NCBI GenBank assembly: GCA_016720595.1
Contig: JADKKI010000014.1
Location: 1 to 64,000 of the forward strand
Direction: 5' to 3'
Source of the DNA: Myxococcales bacterium
GTDB lineage: Bacteria; Myxococcota_A; Polyangia; Haliangiales; Haliangiaceae
Length of the DNA: 64,000 nt
Under the pieces are notes generated by a model. It had not been told where the DNA came from and made no database searches. It saw only the letters and a list, made by a program, of their open reading frames with translations. Positions 58,101 through 64,000 of the stretch are shown one piece after another; the first letter of the stretch is position 1, and each line of letters opens with the position of its first letter. Both the position numbers and the translations under genes were made by a program.

Positions 58101-58604
58101 ATGCGCAGCTTCATGATCATGATCGTCCTCGTGCTCGCACCCCAGCTCGCGGTGGCGCAGAGCGGCAGCGGTTCGGCTTCCGCGGGCTCGGCCTCCACGG
58201 GCTCGGCCTCCGCGGGTTCAGGTGCCGCGGGCTCGGCCTCCGCGGGCTCGGACGCAGGCTCGGCTGCCGCGGGTTCAGCGAGCTCGCCGACCTCGCCAAG
58301 CTCTGGTGAACCCGCGATTCCGTCGGCGACGCCTGACGAGCTTCGCAAGATCTGCGCGGACGCGATGAACGCCAATCCGGGGTTCGCGGACAAGATCGTC
58401 AGCACGATCAACGAGCAGACGGCGAAGCAGCACCGTGACGCCTCGGCCGCGATCGCGAAGAACGAGAAGCACGTGCTCCTCGCCTATGCGGCGATGTGGC
58501 TCCTCGCCGCCGGCTTCCTGATGTTCATGTGGCGACGTCAGCAGGGGCTCAACAAGGAGATCGCTCAGCTCAAGCGGGATCTCGAGGCGGCGACGAAGTC
58601 ATGA
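58101..58604 (+). CDS. CcmD-like protein with signal peptide and GSA-rich extension
   Basis: 167 residues from ATG 58101 with GAGGAG. A signal peptide (FMIMIVLVLAPQLAVAQ) leads to a 45-residue repetitive stretch (SGSGSASAGSASTGSASAGS, then AAGSASAGSDAGSAAA). A helical region follows (DELRKICADAMNANPGFADK, IVSTINEQTAKQHRDASAAI). The end HVLLAYAAMWLLAAGFLMFM then WRRQQGLNKEIAQLKRDLE has the shape of CcmD, the single-helix partner of CcmC: helix, then RRQ-x-L-x-xEIxxLKR. CcmD is normally 45-70 residues, without signal or repeats. Its place directly after ccmC supports the assignment. The DNA from 58161 to 58275 is repetitive. Confidence 0.75.
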   Translation: MRSFMIMIVLVLAPQLAVAQSGSGSASAGSASTGSASAGSGAAGSASAGSDAGSAAAGSASSPTSPSSGEPAIPSATPDELRKICADAMNANPGFADKIVSTINEQTAKQHRDASAAIAKNEKHVLLAYAAMWLLAAGFLMFMWRRQQGLNKEIAQLKRDLEAATKS

Positions 58605-58780
58605 CCTCGGGACACGTCCTGTTCATCCCGGGAGTCCTGATGGTGGGGATGTTCGTCGGGTTCATCTTCGGCACCCGGGCGGCGCGCAACCAGTTCGATC
58701 TGCAGGCGAGGCGCGAGGCGGAGCGGGAGGCGGCGCGGGCCGCACGTGCGGCGAAGAAAGCCGACAAGCCCGCGAGCTGA
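58601..58780 (+). CDS. Small single-helix membrane protein
   Basis: 59 residues starting ATG 58601, overlapping the previous TGA (ATGA). SGHVLFIPGVLMVGMFVGFI is one membrane helix, followed by FGTRAARNQFDLQARREAER and a basic/acidic tail ending KKADKPAS. It is predicted to be N-out, C-in by the positive-inside rule. Not recognised beyond being a small membrane protein at the end of a ccm operon; it could act with CcmC/CcmD or be a spare CcmD-like element. It terminates the operon: the next gene has its own start after 111 bases. Confidence 0.65.
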   Translation: MTSGHVLFIPGVLMVGMFVGFIFGTRAARNQFDLQARREAEREAARAARAAKKADKPAS

Positions 58781-58891
58781 TTCCCGACATGTAGGCCGGC
58801 GGCTCGGTCACGCGGGTCCGAGGCGGGTTTCCTGCTGGGTTTCGTGCACATTCTCCCGGTCGATGCGCGGGACATCTCTTAGGATAGCTCC

Positions 58892-60979
58892 GTGACGGAA
58901 CGGCTGGGTCGGTACGTGGTGCTCAAGCACCTCGCCTCGGGCGGGATGGCCGATGTTCTGCTCGCCCGCACCGATGGCATCGAGGGCTTCGAGCGGCACG
59001 TCGTGCTGAAGCGGATCCGCGCCGAGCACGCGAAGGATCAGCGCTTCATCGACATGTTCCTCGACGAGGCGCGGCTCGCCGCGAACCTCCACCACCAGAA
59101 CGTCGTCCAGGTCCACGACATCGGCGAATCGTCCGGCGAGTACTTCTTCGCGATGGAGTACCTCCACGGCGAGGACCTCCGCACGATCCTGTCGACGATC
59201 GCCAAGACGCGGACGCACGTGCCGCTGCCGCTCGTGCTCTCGATCGTGTGCTCCGTGGCGGCCGGCCTCCACTACGCGCACGAGCGCAAGGGGCCCGACA
59301 AGAAGCCGCTCAACATCGTCCATCGCGATGTCTCGCCGTCGAACATCCTCGTCGGATACGACGGCTCGGTGAAGGTCGTCGATTTCGGGATCGCGAAGGC
59401 GGCGATGCGGCAGGTCGAGACCCGCTCGGGGAGCCTCAAGGGCAAGGTCTCGTACATGTCGCCCGAGCAATGCAAGATGGGCGCGATCGATCGCCGGAGC
59501 GATGTCTACGCGCTCGGCGTGGTGCTCTACGAGCTCGCGACCACGACGCGCCTGTTCAAGAGCGACAGCGACTACCTCGTGATGGACGCGATCTGCACCG
59601 GCAAGATCCCGCTGCCGCGCGTGCGCCGGCCCGATCTGCCGAACGAGCTGTCGACGATCATCATGACCGCCCTGGCGACCGATCCTGAGCGGCGCTACCA
59701 GACCGCCGAGGAGCTGCGGGTGGCGCTCGACCAGTTCGCCGCCAAGCAGGGGCTCACCGCGAACGCCGGCGCGATCGCGACGTACGTCACCAAGACCTTC
59801 GGCGAGCGCCCGGAGCCGTGGCTCGATGTCACTGGCGGCGAGCCCAAGGGCGGTGGCGCCGCGGACACGGTCGCGAACGGAGACCTCGGTCGTCGCAGCT
59901 GGAGCGATCTTCCGGTCGCGCGGACGCGCACGGGTGGGGGAGCCGACGAGGCGAAGACGATCACCGATGGCAAGGGCAAGCGCCCGACCACGGCACCCGC
60001 GATCGCCGCCGCGGTCGCCAGGACCGAGTCCGAGCCACGCGTCGACGAGCGCACCAGCACGCGGATGGCGTGGGAGCACGAGGGCTCGCTGCCACCGCCG
60101 CCGTCCTCGCCCGCACAGCGCTTCCCGGTGCAGAAGATCGCGATGATCGCGGTGCCGGTGGTGCTGCTCGTCGGGCTCGGGATCTGGAAGCTCACCGGCG
60201 GCGGCAAGGACTCCGACAAGCCGGCCGACAAGGTCGCCTCGTCGGCCACCGAGGTCTCATCGTCGGCACCCGGTACGGGGGCACCCGGACCCGCACAGGA
60301 CAAGACCGTCGCACCCGACACCACCCACGTCGCGAAGGTCGAGCCCGCGCACGCGGTCGCGAACACCGAGCCGGCGAAGACCGAGCCCGCGAAGACCGAG
60401 CCGGCGAAGGCGGTGGTCACGAAGACCGAGCCCGCGAAGACCGAGCCCGCGAAGGCGGTGGTCACGAAGACCGAGCCGGCGAAGACCGAGCCGGCGAAGA
60501 CCGAGCCGGCGAAGGCGGTGGTCGCGAAGACCGAACCCGCGAAGACCGAGCCACCGAAGGTCACGCCCGCGAAGACCGAGCCCGTGAAGGCGGTGGTCGC
60601 GAAGACCGAGCCTGCGAAGACCGAGCCGCCGAAGGTGACGCCCGCGAAGGTCGAGCCTGCGGTCGTCACACCGCCCGTGACGCCGCCGCCGCCTGTCGTC
60701 GCGCCACAGGTCGCGCGACTCTCGCAGGGCAGCATCGATGGTGTCGCGTCGCAGCACCGGGGCGAGCTGTCCAAGTGCGAGGGCACGGACGAGCTGCACG
60801 GCGAGGTCAGCGTCAAGTTCGAGGTCAACGCCGCGGGGCGCGTGGTGAAGAGCCAGGTGGCCTCGTCGCTCAAGAACTCGCGGGTGAGCGGCTGCATCCT
60901 GCGCACCGTGCAGGGCTGGCAGTTCCCCAAGCCTCCGAGCGGTGCGGCCGAGGGCACGTACACGATGTCGTACCAGTGA
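58892..60979 (+). CDS. Ser/Thr protein kinase fused to a TonB/AgmX-like domain
   Basis: 695 residues from GTG 58892. Kinase domain about 5-275: LASGGMADVLLAR, HVVLKRIRAEH (Lys40), FFAMEYLHGEDLR, IVHRDVSPSNILV, VKVVDFGIAK, GKVSYMSPEQ, DVYALGVVLYELA. After a disordered linker there is one membrane helix IAMIAVPVVLLVGLGIWKLT at about 416-434. About 100 residues of repeats (AKTEP, PAKAVVT) follow, then a C-terminal domain at about 610-695: GSIDGVASQHRGELSKCEGT, HGEVSVKFEVNAAGRVVKSQ, NSRVSGCILRTVQGWQFPKP. The paired Cys and final strand are those of the AgmX/GltJ C-terminal (TonB-like) domain. The linker length (over 150 residues) could let the periplasmic domain reach across the periplasm. It overlaps the next gene by GTGA. 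Confidence 0.92.
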   Translation: MTERLGRYVVLKHLASGGMADVLLARTDGIEGFERHVVLKRIRAEHAKDQRFIDMFLDEARLAANLHHQNVVQVHDIGESSGEYFFAMEYLHGEDLRTILSTIAKTRTHVPLPLVLSIVCSVAAGLHYAHERKGPDKKPLNIVHRDVSPSNILVGYDGSVKVVDFGIAKAAMRQVETRSGSLKGKVSYMSPEQCKMGAIDRRSDVYALGVVLYELATTTRLFKSDSDYLVMDAICTGKIPLPRVRRPDLPNELSTIIMTALATDPERRYQTAEELRVALDQFAAKQGLTANAGAIATYVTKTFGERPEPWLDVTGGEPKGGGAADTVANGDLGRRSWSDLPVARTRTGGGADEAKTITDGKGKRPTTAPAIAAAVARTESEPRVDERTSTRMAWEHEGSLPPPPSSPAQRFPVQKIAMIAVPVVLLVGLGIWKLTGGGKDSDKPADKVASSATEVSSSAPGTGAPGPAQDKTVAPDTTHVAKVEPAHAVANTEPAKTEPAKTEPAKAVVTKTEPAKTEPAKAVVTKTEPAKTEPAKTEPAKAVVAKTEPAKTEPPKVTPAKTEPVKAVVAKTEPAKTEPPKVTPAKVEPAVVTPPVTPPPPVVAPQVARLSQGSIDGVASQHRGELSKCEGTDELHGEVSVKFEVNAAGRVVKSQVASSLKNSRVSGCILRTVQGWQFPKPPSGAAEGTYTMSYQ
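60366..60660 (+). repeat. Tandem repeat encoding AKTEP units
   Basis: Degenerate copies of gcgaagaccgagcc (coding for AKTEP) mixed with aaggcggtggtc units inside the kinase gene. At the protein level it is a Lys/Glu/Pro periplasmic spacer as in TonB proteins. The high identity of units at DNA level marks it as prone to length change. Confidence 0.8.
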
Positions 60980-61896
60980 AGCGGGCGCTGCTCGCTCTGC
61001 TGATCGTCGTCGGCATGCTCGCCCGCGTGCAGCGATCGGAGGCCTGCTCGCTCCTGGGGCCGTGTACGGACATCACCCCGGCGGCGAAGCCCACGGCGGC
61101 GGCCCTGGCCGGCAGCGATGGCGAGGCCGCGGCGAGATCAGCGCTCGCCTTCGCGCGGTCGAGCAAGCCCGAGGCGATCGCCTTGGTGAAGAAGGCGCTG
61201 CTCGATCCGAAGTTCATCGATCGGATCATGAAGGTCGCCACCGCCGAGCGGTGCGTCATGCCGCCGATCCTCCGGGCGCTCGCGCAGAACCCCGCGAAGC
61301 CCGCGCGCGAGGCGTTCGTCGCCCTGGTCAGTTCCAAGGTGTGGGGCGAGGATCCGGATGCCACGGATGGCTCGATGCGGCCGATGATGCTGCTGCGTGC
61401 GACCGCCGTGTTCCGCCCGGTGACCCCCGAGATCGTCGAGCTGTGGAAGCAGCGCTCGGTGCCGACTTCGGGCTGGGCCAACGTCACGACCAGCGTGCTC
61501 GCGGACAATGCGACGGCCGAGGCGGTGGCGCAGTTCGAGGCGATGCTCCGCGATCCCGCCTTCGACGTCAGCAGCCGGATCTCGTGGCTCCACTCCGATC
61601 TGCTCGCGCACCGCAGCACCGTGGCGTTGCTCGAGCTCGCCGGTCGGCTCCTCGACGGGAAGCTCGAGGCCGCGCTGAAGACGGGCGTGATCGAAGCGGT
61701 GTTCGACTATCAGCAGCAGTGGTTCGGCATGTGCCCAGGCCCGGAGCGGATCGCGCTCGCGACGTTCTCGCCCGATGCACGGCGCGTGCTGCGCTCGGTG
61801 GGGGCGAAGGCCACCAAGTCCCGGCCGGCGAAGGCGCTCGCCTCAGCGATCGCCACGAACCTGGCCGAGCTCGATCGCCTCGAGCGCACGAAGTAG
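60976..61896 (+). CDS. Exported helical protein of unknown function, coupled to the kinase-TonB gene
   Basis: 306 residues from GTG 60976 overlapping the kinase stop. KRALLALLIVVGMLARVQRS is a signal peptide; the mature start has Cys (EACSLLGPCTDITPAA). The rest is an alpha-helical array (SALAFARSSKPEAIALVKKA, AVAQFEAMLRDPAFDVSSRI then SWLHSDLLAHRSTVALLELA) like HEAT or TPR-like repeats. Pairs of Cys (AERCVMPPILRALA, WFGMCPGPERIAL) suggest export. I do not recognise the family. Co-translation with the kinase suggests it is a partner in the same envelope process. Confidence 0.7.
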   Translation: MKRALLALLIVVGMLARVQRSEACSLLGPCTDITPAAKPTAAALAGSDGEAAARSALAFARSSKPEAIALVKKALLDPKFIDRIMKVATAERCVMPPILRALAQNPAKPAREAFVALVSSKVWGEDPDATDGSMRPMMLLRATAVFRPVTPEIVELWKQRSVPTSGWANVTTSVLADNATAEAVAQFEAMLRDPAFDVSSRISWLHSDLLAHRSTVALLELAGRLLDGKLEAALKTGVIEAVFDYQQQWFGMCPGPERIALATFSPDARRVLRSVGAKATKSRPAKALASAIATNLAELDRLERTK

Positions 61897-61942
61897 GGCG
61901 GCGTCCAGCGTGCTCGGAGGCGCATCTGTTAGCTTCCTGCTC

Positions 61943-62377
61943 ATGAACAAGCTCACCTTGATCGTGATCGGCCTGGCGCTGGCCGGCTGCCCCAAGAAGT
62001 CCTCCACCTCGTCGATGCCCACCGGTGGTGGTGGTGCCGCAGCGGCAGCGAAGCCGATGGCGGGCACGATGGCCGAGGCGCCCAAGCAGGCGTTCCCGAG
62101 CACGCTCGAGGTCAAGCCCGAGTGCCATCAGGACAACTACCTCATCCTCGACGTCCCCGAAGGCAAGGACTTCACGATCGAGGCCAAGCCCTCCGAGGGC
62201 TGCGTGCACGTCTCCGTGATGAAGGAGAACGGCAGCACGAACGACATGCCGATGATGGAGATCTGCGCGGATGCGCTGAAGCCGATCGCGGCGAAGGGGC
62301 AGGCCGGCAAGACGTTCATCGCGATGAACGAGGGCGGTGCCTGCAAGGGCATCACCGTCAACGTCGAGTTCAAGTAG
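61943..62377 (+). CDS. Small lipoprotein with Cys-rich C-terminal domain
   Basis: 144 residues. MNKLTLIVIGLALAGC is a classic lipoprotein signal. After a Lys/Ser/Ala linker (KKSSTSSMPTGGGGAAAA) the domain KPECHQDNYLILDVPEGKDF, EGCVHVSVMKENGSTNDMPM, MEICADALKPIAAKGQAGKT and GGACKGITVNVEFK has four Cys in a beta-sandwich-like pattern. It starts 46 bases after the previous stop and its end overlaps the kinase on the opposite strand. Function unknown. Confidence 0.7.
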   Translation: MNKLTLIVIGLALAGCPKKSSTSSMPTGGGGAAAAAKPMAGTMAEAPKQAFPSTLEVKPECHQDNYLILDVPEGKDFTIEAKPSEGCVHVSVMKENGSTNDMPMMEICADALKPIAAKGQAGKTFIAMNEGGACKGITVNVEFK

Positions 62378-63173
62378 GTCGAAGCCGGGCCGCAAGCTCC
62401 GCGGGGGTGCGCAACCGCTGCGCCGGATCCTTGTGGAGCGCGGCCTGGACCACGGCATCGAGCGCGCGGTCGGGGAGCGCAGGAGCAGGCGCCTCGACCA
62501 CCGCCGCCATCGAGAGCCACGTGGGCCCGCGGTGGAACAGCCGGGTCCCGGTGGCGAGCTCCCACAGCACCACGCCGAGGGCGAACACATCCGTCGCGGA
62601 GGTCCACGCCTCGCCACGCACCTGCTCGGGTGCCATGTACGCGTGCGTGCCGCGCACGGCGCCGGCCTCGCCCGCGGCGCGCGCGATGCCGAGGTCGACG
62701 AGCGTCACGTGATCCGCATCGTCGACGATCAGGTTCGATGGATTGATGTCCCCATGGATCCAGCCGTGAACGTGGAGATGGGTGGCCGCACGGCACGCCG
62801 CTTCGACGATGGCGAGCGTTCGTGCGCGCGGCAGGATGACCTTCATCGGCTCGGTGCGGCTCGGGGTCGCGGGTGGCGCGACGATGCGCCGCAGGTCCTC
62901 CCCGGGTGCCAGCTCCATCGCGACGTAGGGGCGGCCCTCGACCTCACCGGCCTCGCGCGCGCGAACCACGTTCGGGTGGTGGGGCAGGGTGGTGGCGAGC
63001 CGCTGCTCGAGGGAGAACTGGGCGAGCCCTTCCTCGTTGCGCGCGAGGTGGGTGTGGAGCCGCTTCAGGGCGACGTGATCGCCGTCCCCGCTGGCGCGGC
63101 GCGCGCGCCAGATCTCACCGAGCCCGCCGACCGCGATCAGCGACTCGAGCTGCCACGGCCCGAACGACTCCAT
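62370..63173 (-). CDS. Compact soluble Ser/Thr kinase with HGD and DLG motifs
   Basis: 267 residues, essentially a bare kinase domain. IAVGGLGEIWRAR is the glycine loop, HVALKRLHTHL carries the ATP Lys, YVAMELAPGEDLR the hinge. WIHGDINPSNLIV replaces HRD by HGD (catalytic Asp kept). LVDLGIARAAG replaces DFG by DLG. GTHAYMAPEQVRGEAW, DVFALGVVLWELA and the closing Arg in DPAQRLRTP are regular. HGD kinases lack the Arg that binds a phosphorylated activation loop, so it may be constitutively active. It is convergent with the lipoprotein gene and divergent from the acyl-CoA dehydrogenase with 47 bases between starts. Confidence 0.88.
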   Translation of the reverse strand: MESFGPWQLESLIAVGGLGEIWRARRASGDGDHVALKRLHTHLARNEEGLAQFSLEQRLATTLPHHPNVVRAREAGEVEGRPYVAMELAPGEDLRRIVAPPATPSRTEPMKVILPRARTLAIVEAACRAATHLHVHGWIHGDINPSNLIVDDADHVTLVDLGIARAAGEAGAVRGTHAYMAPEQVRGEAWTSATDVFALGVVLWELATGTRLFHRGPTWLSMAAVVEAPAPALPDRALDAVVQAALHKDPAQRLRTPAELAARLRPT

Positions 63174-63220
63174 TTCCTCTCCATTCCCCGACAGCGTAGC
63201 GGTGTTAGACTGCCGCCGCC

Positions 63221-64000
63221 ATGGATCTCAGCTTCACCGAAGAGCAGCTCGCCCTCGCCACCACCGCCCGCGAGTTCACGCGCAAGGAGATCATCCCGCG
63301 CGCGGCTCACTTCGACGAGACCGGGGACTTCCCCACCGAGATCCTGAAGAAGGCCTGGGAGACCGGCCTGATGAACATCGAGATCCCCGATCAGTACGGC
63401 GGTCTCGGCGGCAGCTGCCTCGACAACTGCCTGGTGCAGGAGGAGGTGTCGTTCGGATGCTCGGGGATCAACACCTCGATGGCCGCGAACTCGCTCGGCG
63501 CCACGCCGCTCCTGGTCGCGGGATCCGATGCGCAGAAGAAGGAGTACCTGTCGCGGCTGACCAGCGAGTTCCTGTTCTCCGCGTACTGCTGCTCGGAGCC
63601 CGATGCAGGCTCCGATGTCGCGGGCATGCGCACGCGCGTGACCAAGCACGGCAGCGACTACGTGCTGAACGGCCAGAAGCGATGGATCACGAACGGCGGC
63701 GTGGCCAACTTCTACACCGTGTTCGCCACGTTCGATCCAGCGCTCAAGCACAAGGGCATCGCATGCTTTGTGGTCGATGCGAACACCCCGGGCGTCAAGC
63801 CGGGGCGCAAGGAGCACAAGATGGGGCAGCGCGCCTCGAACACCACCGACGTGATCTTCGAGGACTGCAAGCTCCCGGCGAGCGCGCTCGTGGGCTCCGA
63901 GGATGGTGGTTTCAAGGTCGCGATGAAGACGTTCGATCGCAGCCGTCCATGGATCGCGGCCACCGCGGCGGGTGTGATCCGGCGCTCTCTCGAGGAGAGC
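63221..64000 (+). CDS. Acyl-CoA dehydrogenase, N-terminal 260 residues (runs off the window)
   Basis: ATG 63221, uninterrupted to the window end. FAD-dependent alpha,beta-dehydrogenation of acyl-CoA; electrons go to ETF. N-terminal helical domain (FTEEQLALATTAREFTRKEI, PDQYGGLGGSCLDNCLVQEE), middle beta-domain with FSAYCCSEPDAGSDVAGMRT (flavin-binding SEP.AGSD motif) and LNGQKRWITNGGVANFYTVF, then the EHKMGQRASNTTDVIFEDCK loop and the beginning of the C-terminal helices. The catalytic Glu would be further on. The signature set is closest to medium- or short-chain acyl-CoA dehydrogenases; the precise chain length cannot be told from this part. Confidence 0.93.
   Translation, partial: MDLSFTEEQLALATTAREFTRKEIIPRAAHFDETGDFPTEILKKAWETGLMNIEIPDQYGGLGGSCLDNCLVQEEVSFGCSGINTSMAANSLGATPLLVAGSDAQKKEYLSRLTSEFLFSAYCCSEPDAGSDVAGMRTRVTKHGSDYVLNGQKRWITNGGVANFYTVFATFDPALKHKGIACFVVDANTPGVKPGRKEHKMGQRASNTTDVIFEDCKLPASALVGSEDGGFKVAMKTFDRSRPWIAATAAGVIRRSLEES

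Overview
GC-rich chromosomal segment, most likely from a myxobacterium-like member of Myxococcota (a Haliangiales/Kofleriaceae-type lineage would fit). This is inferred from the gene content: five Ser/Thr protein kinases of the myxobacterial type in 64 kb, a REC-DUF4388 response regulator, AgmX/TonB-type C-terminal domains, very long TPR proteins, many small Cys-rich or GSGSA-rich lipoproteins, and a CxxxY-type CcmE. No tRNA, rRNA, CRISPR array, IS element or integrase was recognised.

Layout. 1-8.4 kb is readable only after correcting many single-base frame changes. It holds an M1-peptidase-like N-terminus (minus), an unknown gene, tsaE, a tandem DsbA-like protein, a small Ser/Thr kinase, two short secreted proteins and a di-heme cytochrome c peroxidase with an unusual C-terminal extension. 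7.9-9.0 kb is a three-gene overlapping cassette: NADAR, a nucleotidyltransferase and a small partner. 9-13.8 kb carries a coiled-coil protein, a leucine-carboxyl-methyltransferase-like enzyme, an orphan imuB, yqeY and a DUF4388 response regulator. 13.9-16.7 kb is a tightly overlapping minus-strand operon with a CDP-alcohol phosphatidyltransferase, a nucleotidyltransferase, a small lipoprotein and a propeller-like protein. A HAMP adenylate cyclase (16.7-18.4 kb) diverges from a 1644-residue SIR2-like/TPR protein (18.5-23.4 kb), which is followed by two envelope proteins, a methyltransferase and a formylglycine-generating-enzyme-like protein.

27.9-37.3 kb is mostly minus strand: greA with a Cys-rich lipoprotein, then a kinase-TPR operon, then carB behind a HEAT-repeat gene. 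37.4-40.3 kb has a cupredoxin-like lipoprotein overlapping a kinase with an N-terminal membrane sensor region. 40.4-49.5 kb is mixed: a VOC protein behind a structured leader, an EF-G paralogue, a triple-repeat DUF2541-like protein, an orphan D12-class adenine methylase and moaA.

49.7-58.8 kb is a complete-looking System I cytochrome c maturation operon in an uncommon order: ccmE, a ccmF-ccmH fusion, a ccmI-like gene, a large periplasmic protein, ccmA, ccmB, ccmC, a ccmD-like gene with a secreted low-complexity extension, and a small membrane protein. 58.9-63.2 kb holds a kinase fused through a membrane segment and KTEPA repeats to a TonB/AgmX-like domain, two small exported proteins and a compact kinase. 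The window ends inside an acyl-CoA dehydrogenase.

Genes within operons very often overlap by ATGA or GTGA, which I used to fix many starts. The items most worth follow-up are the apparently catalytically dead SIR2-TPR giant, the NADAR/nucleotidyltransferase cassette, the kinase-TonB fusion, the rearranged ccm operon with its fusion and unknown periplasmic member, and the structured leader before the VOC gene.
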